A stretch of 64,000 bases of DNA from Microbacterium sp. TPD7012 (GTDB lineage: Bacteria; Actinomycetota; Actinomycetes; Actinomycetales; Microbacteriaceae). How positions within the stretch are numbered: the stretch's first letter is position 1; each line of letters begins with the position of its first letter. The notes beneath the pieces were generated by a model. The model had not been told where the DNA came from. It ran no database searches and was given only the letters and a program-made list of their open reading frames with translations. Positions 45,135-52,734 of this stretch are shown one piece after another. Both the position numbers and the translations under genes were made by a program. Where the stretch lies: NCBI RefSeq assembly GCF_003075395.1, contig NZ_QDFV01000002.1, forward strand, positions 1 to 64,000, read 5' to 3'.

Positions 45135-46448
45135 CTACTCGGCGACCGGCAGACCGAGGTCCTTCAGCGACGCGACGGCCGTCTCCTGGGCCGTCGTGAA
45201 GATGTCGGCGACGGTGGCTGTGCCGGCCACGGCTGCCGCCGCGGTCTCGTTCATCTTCGACAGTGTCGAGAATCCGGGAGCGTAGGGGAAGTCGGGGTTC
45301 AGGTTCCCTGTGGCCGTGCCCAGCTCGGCGAGGACGTCCTGTCCGCCGAATTGGCGCAGCATCTTCTCGGGGGTCTTCACGCTGCCCTTGGCGGCGACGA
45401 CGAGACCCTGCGAAGACAGGTCGTCCACCTGGGTGTTGAACCAGTCGTTGAACTCCATCGCCTCGGCGGGGTGCTCGCAGCCCTTCATCACTCCGATGCC
45501 GGAGCCTCCGTCCGGACCGCTCTGAGCGCCGGCACCGAAGTCCGGCAGCTGTGCGACGCGCCACTGTCCCTCGGCGGGGGTGCCGTCGAGGGAGTCGAGC
45601 AGGAAGCCGGCCTCCCACGCCGCACCGACGTGCCCGATCAGGCTGCCGTCGTTGAGCGCCGCCGTGAAGCCCTCGCCCCAGCGCTCGGTGGCGAGCGTCT
45701 GCTTGTCGTCGAGCAGGCCCTGCCAGAAGGCGGCGACGCGCTCAGCGCCCTTGCCCTCGGCATCCACCCGCCACTCGTCGCCCTCGGTGGAGAACCAGGT
45801 GTCGCCCGCGGCGGCGGCCTGCGCGGAGAGCCAGTACTGGGCCTCGTCGGGCGTGAAGGCGGTCGCGAACTTGCCGGCGGCGGCAGCGGTCGCCGACGTG
45901 GCTGCGAGGTCGTCGAGCGTCGCGGGTGCCTCGACGCCGAGAGCCGCGAACGCCGTCTCGTTGTAGAAGTACACGAGGGGCCCGGTGTCCGTCGGAAGGC
46001 CGACGACGGCGTCGCCGACCCTCATGCCGCTGAACGCCCCGGCCGAGAAGTCGTCCTCGTACTTCTTCGCCTCGGACGCGACGTCCTCCAGCATGCCCTT
46101 CACGTAGAGCTGGGGAACCTCGGCGTACCCGACCTGGGCGAGGCACGGGCCGTTCTTCGCCTTGATGTCGGTCTCGAGCTTGAGGACGAGATCCGCGGCC
46201 TTGCCGTCGAACTTGGTCGGCTCGACCTGGATGTCGGGGTGCTCGGCGTTCCAGCGGTCGACGATCTCGGCGACGCTGGTCATCCCCTCGCCGTCGGGGA
46301 GACGGTGGATGTACTCGATCGTGATCGGCTCACCGCCACCGTCTCCGGCAGGGGCGTCGCCCGAGGAGCAGGCCGCGAGGCCGAAGGCGGACACAGCGCC
46401 GACCGCGATGATCGCGGCCGCCCGTGTGGCAGGGGATGTGGAAGCCAT
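45135..46448 (-). CDS. Sugar-binding lipoprotein of the O-glycan regulon ABC transporter
   Basis: 437 residues. A signal peptide ends in the lipobox FGLAAC (Cys27), so the protein is anchored on the outer face of the membrane. The carbohydrate family 1 binding fold is visible (EIVDRWNAEHPDIQVEPTKF, ALNDGSLIGHVGAAWEAGFL). The promoter has -35 TTGTGA, -10 TTTAAT and the TGTTTGCG-type operator between them. By regulation it is the best candidate to bind Gal-beta-1,3-GalNAc or related disaccharide; the ligand is inferred. Confidence 0.92.
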   Translation of the reverse strand: MASTSPATRAAAIIAVGAVSAFGLAACSSGDAPAGDGGGEPITIEYIHRLPDGEGMTSVAEIVDRWNAEHPDIQVEPTKFDGKAADLVLKLETDIKAKNGPCLAQVGYAEVPQLYVKGMLEDVASEAKKYEDDFSAGAFSGMRVGDAVVGLPTDTGPLVYFYNETAFAALGVEAPATLDDLAATSATAAAAGKFATAFTPDEAQYWLSAQAAAAGDTWFSTEGDEWRVDAEGKGAERVAAFWQGLLDDKQTLATERWGEGFTAALNDGSLIGHVGAAWEAGFLLDSLDGTPAEGQWRVAQLPDFGAGAQSGPDGGSGIGVMKGCEHPAEAMEFNDWFNTQVDDLSSQGLVVAAKGSVKTPEKMLRQFGGQDVLAELGTATGNLNPDFPYAPGFSTLSKMNETAAAAVAGTATVADIFTTAQETAVASLKDLGLPVAE

Positions 46449-46527
46449 GCTGTTCTCCTCTTCGAGGTCAGGTTCTTACAGGATCGCCGGGATGCCGGGT
46501 CGCTTCACCGCGGTACTGATCATGGAC

Positions 46528-46556
46528 ATTAAACATCAGAATGTTTGCGTTCACAA
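46528..46556 (-). promoter_or_regulatory. Promoter and LacI-type operator of the sugar ABC operon
   Basis: Minus strand: TTGTGA (46556-46551), 17 bases, TTTAAT (46533-46528). The operator ATGTTTGCGTTCAC (46541-46554 on the plus strand) fills the spacer, so bound repressor would block polymerase. Confidence 0.72.
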
Positions 46557-46666
46557 GCCCGCGAACGTAACTGTTCATGCCGATCGCCGTGCGCACGAGG
46601 ATAGCGCTGACATTGCTTGACGAGCGAGGAGAGCGGGGCATTCCGCGCGGATGACCCGACAGTGCT

Positions 46667-47467
46667 TCAGGCGGTCAGCACCTCGTCGCCGAGGCGCACG
46701 ATGCCCTCCGCGGTCTCGTCGGTGGGGAGCAGGAGACGCCCGAGCGTCGGCTCGCCCTGTGCGAGCGCTCCGGTGAGGGTGGTGAGCACCTTGGCATCGC
46801 GCACGCCCGTGTCGGGGTTCGCGTGCGTCGCCAGGCAGCGCACGATGGGACCGGCCGTCCGGAACGCGACGGTGCCGATGCGCACCTCGCCCTCCCAGTC
46901 GAGTTCTGACCACGGGGCGACGCCGTCGATGACGATGTTGGAACGGAAGCGGCGGTCATCGACGGGAAGGTCGAGCGCGTCGCTCAGGGCCAAGGTGCTG
47001 CCGCGGCTGTGCACCGACACGTACCCGCGCGCGCGATCCTGGAACCTCGACGTCTCCCCGTCGCCGACGAGGGCGAGGGGGAGTCGACCAGGGCGCTGCA
47101 GCCGGCGACCTTCCCGCGTCGAGAGGGTGAAGTCGGTGACCGCGGCCACGAGTTCGGCCCGTCCGGCGTCGTCGATCCCCGCCTCGGCGAGCACGCGGCC
47201 GTCGTGTTCGATCCGCAGGCGCCGTGACGCGTCGTCGTAGCTCGTGCGCAGCGCGGCCAGTGCCGGGAAGTCCTGCAGGGCGAGCCCCTTCGACTTGGGC
47301 CAGTAGTCGAGCCCGCCGTCGTCCTCCGGGGTGACCGCATCGGCGAAGCGGAATGCGAGCACCCGGTCGCCCGCGACCCTGCCGTCCGCCTGCACCGTGA
47401 GCGATTCGAGGGATTCGGGGGTGAGCCCCTTGATCGGGTGACGGTAGAGAGCGACGACACGGGCCAT
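46667..47467 (-). CDS. MOSC domain protein
   Basis: 266 residues. MOSC N-terminal beta-barrel (RVVALYRHPIKGLTPESLES) followed by the MOSC domain (DDRRFRSNIVIDG, then PIVRCLATHANPDTGVRD with the conserved Cys). Family members bind molybdenum cofactor or carry sulfur for it, as in mARC-type reductases; here the exact role is unknown. ATG 47467 lies 6 bases after GAGAAT on the minus strand, fitting leaderless translation; GTG 47488 is an alternative. Confidence 0.88.
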   Translation of the reverse strand: MARVVALYRHPIKGLTPESLESLTVQADGRVAGDRVLAFRFADAVTPEDDGGLDYWPKSKGLALQDFPALAALRTSYDDASRRLRIEHDGRVLAEAGIDDAGRAELVAAVTDFTLSTREGRRLQRPGRLPLALVGDGETSRFQDRARGYVSVHSRGSTLALSDALDLPVDDRRFRSNIVIDGVAPWSELDWEGEVRIGTVAFRTAGPIVRCLATHANPDTGVRDAKVLTTLTGALAQGEPTLGRLLLPTDETAEGIVRLGDEVLTA

Positions 47468-47526
47468 GAAATGATTCTCGCAGGTCACGTCACACTGTCG
47501 CCGGGGGTCACCGGCTAGGAGGAAAC

Positions 47527-47862
47527 ATGCGCATCGCCCTGCACTCGGTCATCGTGGACGGAGCCGTCGACCAGTACCGATCGCATCACGCACGGATCCC
47601 TGACGACCTGCGCGACCTGTTCGCCGAAGCCGGCATCCACGACTGGATCATCTGGCGGTCGGGCAGGAACCTGTTCCACCTGGTCGAGTGCGACGACTTC
47701 GACCGGGCGATGCGCATCGTCGACGCCGCGCCGGCGAATGCCGCATGGCAGGCCGATATCGGTCGGTTCGTCGACGGCTTCCACGGACCCGACGGCGAAG
47801 AGGGGTTCCTGCCGATCGAGCAGGTCTGGTCGCTGGAGGATCAGCGGTCGAGCGCGTCCTGA
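47527..47862 (+). CDS. L-rhamnose mutarotase family protein
   Basis: 111 residues, the length of RhaM (about 104). The fold pattern is present: RIALHSVIVDGAVDQYRSHH, GIHDWIIWRSGRNLFHLVEC and WQADIGRFVDGF, including the His and Trp residues of the dimeric alpha/beta barrel. The family interconverts anomers of L-rhamnose or L-fucose. No rhamnose genes are adjacent, so the sugar is not fixed; fucose, a mucin sugar, is a possibility. AGGAGG precedes ATG 47527. Confidence 0.85.
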   Translation: MRIALHSVIVDGAVDQYRSHHARIPDDLRDLFAEAGIHDWIIWRSGRNLFHLVECDDFDRAMRIVDAAPANAAWQADIGRFVDGFHGPDGEEGFLPIEQVWSLEDQRSSAS

Positions 47863-47884
47863 CCCGTTCCGCGGGCACGACGAA

Positions 47885-47907
47885 GCCCCCGTGGGTCGCA
47901 CGGGGGC
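47885..47907 (+). terminator. Terminator between convergent rhamnose mutarotase and DUF3073 genes
   Basis: GCCCCCGTG (47885-47893) pairs with CACGGGGGC (47899-47907), loop GGTCG. Confidence 0.85.
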
Positions 47908-47926
47908 GGAACGACGGAGCAGGCGG

Positions 47927-48112
47927 TCAGGCCTTTTCCAGCTCGTCCTCGTCTTCGTCTGCGTACTCGTCGGCCCACTTGTCGACGTAGGCGTCTTCGT
48001 CTGTCGGATGACCCAGCTCGCGCTCGAGCGCGGAGTAGTTCACCGACGGACTGTACGCCTTGAGTTCGCGGGCGATCTTTGTGTGCTTCGCCTTCTGACG
48101 GCCACGGCCCAT
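47927..48112 (-). CDS. DUF3073 family protein
   Basis: 61 residues. The N-terminus GRGRQKAKHTKIARELKAYS and the middle YSALERELG are the signature of DUF3073, a small actinobacterial family of unknown role. The tail is strongly acidic (Asp/Glu-rich), the head strongly basic. A short hairpin ACCGGCT/AGCCGGT (48172-48188) lies in its likely 5' leader, and TATTCT further up may be its -10 box. Confidence 0.88.
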   Translation of the reverse strand: MGRGRQKAKHTKIARELKAYSPSVNYSALERELGHPTDEDAYVDKWADEYADEDEDELEKA

Positions 48113-48261
48113 ACGCCAGACCCCCTCACGATTTCAGCTGCGGGCGACAGGAGCCCGATGCATTTCACGACACCGGCTCGAAGCCGGTAAGAGTAGCATT
48201 CAGAATAGCACGCGGGTAAGACCCTCTGGCCGACGCCAGGCAGGTGAACGGAGCGATTCTC

Positions 48262-48810
48262 ATGACTGACAGCACCTCCACCCCGTCCGACGAGGCCGCA
48301 CAGAACGTAGCGCTGCAGAAAGCCGTCATCGTGGGCATGCAGCCCGATCAGGATCGGCATGTGATCGACGAGGCCGTCCGCTTCGCCCGTTTGCTCAGTG
48401 CGCCGCTCGTCGTCGCGCACGTGGACGTCACCCGCTTCGTCACCTACGAGGACCCCGACGGCTACGTGCACTCCGCCCCCATCGACATCAACTTCGACGC
48501 GGGGGTGGCCGAGTTCGAAGCCGTGCAGGCGGCGGCCGCGTCTCTCCTCGACGGGACCGGTCTCACCTGGACCGCGCGGCAGCTGGTCGGGGATCCCGCC
48601 CTGGCGATCAAGCAGCTCGCGAACAAGCTCGACGCGTCGCTGATCGTGGTCGGCACGCGCAAGCGCGGGATCGGCGAGTCGATCCGGGAGTTCTTCACCG
48701 GCTCGGTGGCGGCGCGGCTCACGCATCGTCAGCATCGGTCCGTGCTGGTCGTCCCGCTCGGGGAGTCCGTGCCGGATTCGCAGAAGGAGATCTGGCCGGA
48801 GAACGCGTAG
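48262..48810 (+). CDS. Universal stress protein (UspA family)
   Basis: 182 residues, one Usp domain. KAVIVGMQPDQDRHVIDEAV forms the first strand-helix and LIVVGTRKRGIGESIREFFT with the following GSVAARLTHRQHRSVLVVP is the nucleotide-binding C-terminal motif (G-2x-G-9x-G type). The extended N-terminus is polar. ATG 48262 has CGGAGCG upstream; GTG 48244 is an in-frame alternative. It is followed by a strong terminator. Confidence 0.92.
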   Translation: MTDSTSTPSDEAAQNVALQKAVIVGMQPDQDRHVIDEAVRFARLLSAPLVVAHVDVTRFVTYEDPDGYVHSAPIDINFDAGVAEFEAVQAAAASLLDGTGLTWTARQLVGDPALAIKQLANKLDASLIVVGTRKRGIGESIREFFTGSVAARLTHRQHRSVLVVPLGESVPDSQKEIWPENA

Positions 48811-48885
48811 GTTCCTTCCGCTCAGAGACCCCTTCGTCCGGTCAACCTCATGCCGTCAGGGTATGGCGCCTCGGCGGACTGGACG

Positions 48886-48928
48886 CACGAGAGGCCCGGT
48901 GTCCTCGACGGACACCGGGCCTCTCGTG
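48886..48928 (+). terminator. Terminator after the universal stress gene
   Basis: Perfect 19-bp stem (48886-48904 with 48910-48928; core GAGAGGCCCGGTGTCC), loop TCGAC. Lies between convergent genes and can serve both. Confidence 0.9.
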
Positions 48929-48937
48929 GCCGCCCCG

Positions 48938-49570
48938 TCAGCGGCCGGAGCCGAGCGCTCCGAGCGCGCGGGTCACCGCGTGCGCGGCGGCATCCAGCCC
49001 GTCCTCGAGCTCGCTGACGACGGATGCCGGGAGCACGCCGCCTTTCGCGACGTGGGTGCGCAGATCGGTCCGCACCCGTGCGCGGAAGGCGTTGACCACG
49101 GCATCCGCACGGTGCAGTTCTTCGCGACTGATGATGCGGGCGTCATCCGACGCGGCGCGCGGTCGGGTCTTCGCGGCCGAGCGCTCGTCGTGCTCGGCTG
49201 AGGCGAGGTCGGCCCGGAGGCTCTTCATGGCCTCTTTCACGCTCTGACGCACCTCGTTCGCGATGAGCCGCACGGAGTCCGTGAGACCCGCCTCGATGCC
49301 GGCGAGGTCGCCCTCGCGCGACGCGAGTTCGGCGCGGCCGGCATCGGTGATCGCGTAGATGGTGGTGCGGCCGTCGACGGTCTTGGAGACCAGGCCCTCC
49401 TCCTCGAGCTTTGCGAGTCGCGGGTAGATGGTGCCGGCGCTGGGAGTGTAGGTGCCCCCGGTGCGATCGGTGAGCGACTGGATGATGCCGTAGCCGTGCT
49501 GCGGCGCTTCGGCGAGAAGCGACAGCAGGTACAGGCGAAGGTCGCCGTGGGAGAAGACGGCGGGGCTCAT
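48938..49570 (-). CDS. PadR-family regulator with extended C-terminus
   Basis: 210 residues. Winged helix typical of PadR (LRLYLLSLLAEAPQHGYGII, then SAGTIYPRLAKLEEEGLVSK). The C-terminal half is long and helical (SVKEAMKSLRADLASAEHDE and onward) and its role is not known. It overlaps the DUF4097 gene by 4 bases (ATGA). With the long inverted repeat before that gene it forms an autoregulated operon. Confidence 0.92.
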   Translation of the reverse strand: MSPAVFSHGDLRLYLLSLLAEAPQHGYGIIQSLTDRTGGTYTPSAGTIYPRLAKLEEEGLVSKTVDGRTTIYAITDAGRAELASREGDLAGIEAGLTDSVRLIANEVRQSVKEAMKSLRADLASAEHDERSAAKTRPRAASDDARIISREELHRADAVVNAFRARVRTDLRTHVAKGGVLPASVVSELEDGLDAAAHAVTRALGALGSGR

Positions 49571-50409
49571 GATTCCTCCCACTCCGCGTCGTTCGTGATC
49601 GATTCGGGAGCGCGGCGGAGCACCGTGACGCCGCCGGAGACGGAGTTCGCCCGGAGGTCGACGAAGCGTCCGGCGAGCTCGCCGGTGGTGCCGGTGTAGT
49701 TGCTGGGCCCGGAGGAGCTGCGCTCCACCCCGTCGATGAGCAGGCGTCCGCTGAGCGAGCGGATGACGTAGTTCGCGGCGAGCGACTCGTCGAGGCGCAC
49801 GGTGGTCCCGCCCGAGACGGAGTTGACGTTGATGGTGTTCACGTCGCCCGCGGCATCCACCAGCGTCGAGCCGGAGACGATGTCGACGGTCGCCTTGCGC
49901 ACGGCCCCGGTGACGGCCACATCGCCCGAGACGCTGTTGGCGGTGATCGAGCCGGTGAGTCCGCGCACCTGCACATCGCCCGAGACGGAGTTGACGTTGA
50001 GATCGCCGATGAGGGTGTCGACGATGATGTCGCCGGAGACGGTGTTGAGCCGGGCGTCGTTGCGGATGCCGGACACCAGGGCGCCGGCGCTGACGACGCC
50101 GAGGTTCAGGGCGATCGACCGCGGAACGGCCACGCTCACCTCGGCGCGGGGGCCGCCGGAGCCGAAGTTGCGGAACACCTCGAGGAAGTTGTCCCAGCCG
50201 AGCTGCGGGTGGTCGATCTCGACCTCGCCGTCGTGGGATTCGATGCGGAGGTCCTTGGTGGTGACGCCGTGCACCTCGATGCGGATGCCGGGTTCGTCGT
50301 GCGCGACGATGTCGACCTGGCCGCCGACGAGACCGACCTTGAGCCGGCTGATGGATTCGATGTCGATGACGCGTTCCTCGCCGGGGGCGATGAGCCACTT
50401 CTCGGTCAT
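49567..50409 (-). CDS. DUF4097 beta-repeat protein
   Basis: 280 residues. It carries the repeated motif NSVSGDVxVxG (for example LNVNSVSGDVQVRG and ITANSVSGDVAVTG) that defines DUF4097, predicted to form a right-handed beta-solenoid. No signal peptide or membrane segment is visible, so it should be cytoplasmic. The family often pairs with PadR regulators and membrane stress genes; function unknown. ATG 50409 has AGGAG upstream. Confidence 0.88.
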   Translation of the reverse strand: MTEKWLIAPGEERVIDIESISRLKVGLVGGQVDIVAHDEPGIRIEVHGVTTKDLRIESHDGEVEIDHPQLGWDNFLEVFRNFGSGGPRAEVSVAVPRSIALNLGVVSAGALVSGIRNDARLNTVSGDIIVDTLIGDLNVNSVSGDVQVRGLTGSITANSVSGDVAVTGAVRKATVDIVSGSTLVDAAGDVNTINVNSVSGGTTVRLDESLAANYVIRSLSGRLLIDGVERSSSGPSNYTGTTGELAGRFVDLRANSVSGGVTVLRRAPESITNDAEWEES

Positions 50410-50432
50410 GTCTGCTTCTCCTGGTTTCGGGG

Positions 50433-50487
50433 GATCGAGATATATCGTGTGGATTGAGAGTAACACGATATATCTCGATCATGTCAA
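50433..50487 (-). promoter_or_regulatory. Promoter with 18-bp perfect inverted-repeat operator (PadR/DUF4097 operon)
   Basis: GATCGAGATATATCGTGT (50433-50450) and its exact reverse complement (50463-50480) flank 12 bases. Minus-strand TTGACA (50487-50482) and GTTACT (50464-50459) give a 17-base spacer, so one arm lies between -35 and -10 and the other at the start of the transcript. Confidence 0.82.
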
Positions 50488-50510
50488 GAGGGCCGGTTGA
50501 CTTCACAGAA

Positions 50511-50540
50511 AAGGCGCCGCCCGCGTCAGGGCAGCGCCTT
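50511..50540. terminator. Terminator-like hairpin between divergent genes
   Basis: AAGGCGCCGCCC (50511-50522) pairs with GGGCAGCGCCTT (50529-50540), one mismatch, loop GCGTCA. It lies upstream of both divergent promoters, so it is not at the end of any annotated gene; it may insulate the two units. Confidence 0.6.
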
Positions 50541-50561
50541 GTTCCGAATCCCGATGCCGGC

Positions 50562-50592
50562 TTGACCTTGACGTAACGTCAACTTCTAGAGT
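50562..50592 (+). promoter_or_regulatory. MerR-type promoter with 19-bp spacer and palindrome
   Basis: TTGACC (50562-50567) and TAGAGT (50587-50592) are separated by 19 bases, and the palindrome TTGACGTAACGTCAA (50568-50582) lies inside the spacer. Over-long spacers with an internal palindrome are characteristic of MerR-activated promoters. Confidence 0.82.
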
Positions 50593-50622
50593 CGAGACAT
50601 CGACAACGGAAGGAGGCTGCAG

Positions 50623-51402
50623 ATGGAGCAGAAGGACTGGTCCATTCAGGAGATCGCGCGGCTCGCGGGAACCACCAGCCGCACGCTGCGTCACTACGAC
50701 GACGTCGGGCTGCTCCCGCCGTCGCGCATCGCGACCAACGGCTATCGCCACTACGACGGACAGGCTCTCGTGCGTCTGCAGCGCATCCTGCTGCTGAGGG
50801 AACTCGGGCTCGGGCTACCGCAGATCGCCGAGATCCTCGCGAAGGAGAGTGAGGAGGCATCCGCCCTGCAGACCCATCTCGCGCTGCTGCGCGAGGAGCA
50901 GACCCGGCTGGCGCGACAGATCGCGTCGGTCGAATCCACCATCGACGCATTGAGAGGAGGTGAAGAACTCATGGCAGAGAACATGTTCGACGGCTTCGAC
51001 CACACCCGGTACAAGGAGGAGGTCGAGGACCGTTGGGGCAAGAAGGCCTACGCCGACAGCGACCGCTGGTGGCGCGGGATGACGGATGCCGAGCGTGCCG
51101 ACTGGCAGCAGCGCGTGTCCGATCTCGCACGCGACTGGATCGCCGCCGCCGAGAGCGGTGTCGATCCGGCATCCGCTGAGGCTCAGGCCGTCGCCCGTCG
51201 CCACGTCGAGTGGCTGACCGGTGTGCCCGGCACTCCTGCATCCGTCCCGGGCGGCGACGTCAAGGGCTACGTGATCGGGCTCGGCGAGATGTATGTCGCC
51301 GACCCGCGCTTCGGCGCGAACTACGCGACCGCATCCGGCGGCACGCAGGGCGCGGAGTTCGTCCGCGATGCGCTCCGCATCTACGCGGACGGCAACCTCT
51401 AG
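50623..51402 (+). CDS. MerR-family regulator with TipAS-like antibiotic-binding domain
   Basis: 259 residues. MerR helix-turn-helix and wing (WSIQEIARLAGTTSRTLRHY, then YRHYDGQALVRLQRILLLRE), a coiled-coil linker, and a C-terminal TipAS-like domain (FDHTRYKEEVEDRWGKKAYA, WLTGVPGTP, and GEMYVADPRF). TipA-type regulators sense thiopeptides and other drugs and activate their own gene. The promoter upstream has the expected shape. No neighbour is an obvious resistance gene. Confidence 0.92.
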   Translation: MEQKDWSIQEIARLAGTTSRTLRHYDDVGLLPPSRIATNGYRHYDGQALVRLQRILLLRELGLGLPQIAEILAKESEEASALQTHLALLREEQTRLARQIASVESTIDALRGGEELMAENMFDGFDHTRYKEEVEDRWGKKAYADSDRWWRGMTDAERADWQQRVSDLARDWIAAAESGVDPASAEAQAVARRHVEWLTGVPGTPASVPGGDVKGYVIGLGEMYVADPRFGANYATASGGTQGAEFVRDALRIYADGNL

Positions 51403-51417
51403 CGTCGCACCGCACCC

Positions 51418-51474
51418 GAGCGGCCCCTTTGCGTACGAGCCACCCCTTCGTGGTCGTACTCAAGGGGGCCGCTC
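51418..51474. repeat. 57-base imperfect palindrome after the MerR gene
   Basis: GAGCGGCCCC pairs with GGGGCCGCTC at the ends and CCAC with GTGG at the centre, with GTACGA/CGTAC pairing between. It may end the MerR transcript or be a REP-like element; the same AAGGGGG string recurs just after it. Confidence 0.65.
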
Positions 51475-51524
51475 GCGCGCAAGGGGGTGGTTCGGCATCC
51501 GGCGGTGAGGCGTAGGGTCGGGGC

Positions 51525-51899
51525 ATGAGGCAGCCACCCCGACGCAGCGACGCTGCGCCGCTGTTCGTGGCTGCCGCCGCCGCGTACACCGCCAACGTCG
51601 CCCTCGGCACGGCCGTCGCGACGAGAGTCGTCGACACCGCGAACTTCCGGTGGGTGCATCACGCGATCTACATCGCGACCTGCGCGACGACCGCGGCCGC
51701 TGTGGTCGTGGGCCTGTTCCGGTCGGCGCCGCGCGAAGCGAGCCGCCGCGCGGCCCTCCTGCTCCTTCCCGCCGCCGCGCCTCTCGCGGCCATCCCGTAT
51801 CTCGGGACCCACGGTCGCCGGCATCCGCTCACCGCGCTCGCCGCCGCCCCTTTCCTCCTCGCGGGCCTCGTGTGCTCGCTCCGAGCCGACCGGAAGTGA
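51525..51899 (+). CDS. Small membrane protein, unknown function
   Basis: 124 residues, three to four hydrophobic stretches ([38 protein letters not shown], and [18 protein letters not shown]) joined by short basic loops. No family recognised. ATG 51525 lies 6 bases after TAGGGT, fitting a leaderless mRNA. It ends 4 bases before the nitroreductase gene and is probably cotranscribed with it. Confidence 0.65.
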   Translation: MRQPPRRSDAAPLFVAAAAAYTANVALGTAVATRVVDTANFRWVHHAIYIATCATTAAAVVVGLFRSAPREASRRAALLLLPAAAPLAAIPYLGTHGRRHPLTALAAAPFLLAGLVCSLRADRK

Positions 51900-51903
51900 A
51901 CGC

Positions 51904-52725
51904 ATGGAACTGCTCGACGCCATCCGCCGCCGCAAGACCACGAACGGGCCGCTTCTGCCGGATCCGGTCTCCGCGGAGCACCAGCGTCTGCTGCTCGAGG
52001 CGGCGGGACGCGCTCCCTCCCAGCTGAACAGTCAGCCCTGGCGGTTCGTCGTGATCGAGAGCCGCGACACCATCGAGGAGATCGCGCGCATCTCGGGCGA
52101 GAGCATGACCGAGGCGATGTCGAACGGCACCTTCTTCGAGCGGTACAAGCCGTACTTCCGCTTCAGCGAGGCCGAGATGGAGGAGAAGCGCAGCGGGATG
52201 CTGTTCGACAAGCTCCCTGCCGCGCTCCGGCCGTTCACGAGCCAGGTGTTCACCAAGCGCGGCCAGACGCTGATGAACACGTTCGGCGTGCCGAAGACCC
52301 TGGGCTCCGAGAACCGGAAGCTCGTCGCGGGATCCCCGCTGCTGCTCGGGGTCATGCTGGATCGCAGCGAGTACCGCCCCGGTCAGCTCTCGTCGTTCTA
52401 CTCGGTGTTCAGCATGGGCGCGGCCATGGAGAACATCTGGCTCACCACGGTCGAGCTCGGCATGGGCATCCAGTTCATCTCCTTCCCGATGGAGGTGCCC
52501 GGTCGGTGGGAGGAGATCATCCGCCTGCTGAAGGTTCCGGACGATCTCGAGCTGATGGCCGTGTACCGGCTCGGCTACCTGCCGCCCGAGCAGCGCCGTC
52601 CGGCGATCGACTGGTCGAGCAGCCAGCGCAAGCTCGCGTCCCAGTACGTGTTCCGCGAGACCTGCGACTCTCCGCAGCAGGGCTGGGATGACGCGCCGAC
52701 CGGAAGGCTCACGCACGAATCGTGA
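51904..52725 (+). CDS. Nitroreductase family protein
   Basis: 273 residues, FMN-dependent oxidoreductase fold. [20 protein letters not shown] is the N-terminal Arg-rich FMN phosphate site; [16 protein letters not shown] the FMN contact; and [15 protein letters not shown] the helix that lines the pocket. Longer than the typical 190-220 residues, with an insertion near residues 80-125. Substrate unknown. GGAAG precedes the ATG. Confidence 0.9.
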   Translation: MELLDAIRRRKTTNGPLLPDPVSAEHQRLLLEAAGRAPSQLNSQPWRFVVIESRDTIEEIARISGESMTEAMSNGTFFERYKPYFRFSEAEMEEKRSGMLFDKLPAALRPFTSQVFTKRGQTLMNTFGVPKTLGSENRKLVAGSPLLLGVMLDRSEYRPGQLSSFYSVFSMGAAMENIWLTTVELGMGIQFISFPMEVPGRWEEIIRLLKVPDDLELMAVYRLGYLPPEQRRPAIDWSSSQRKLASQYVFRETCDSPQQGWDDAPTGRLTHES

Positions 52726-52734
52726 GCCCGGGCG

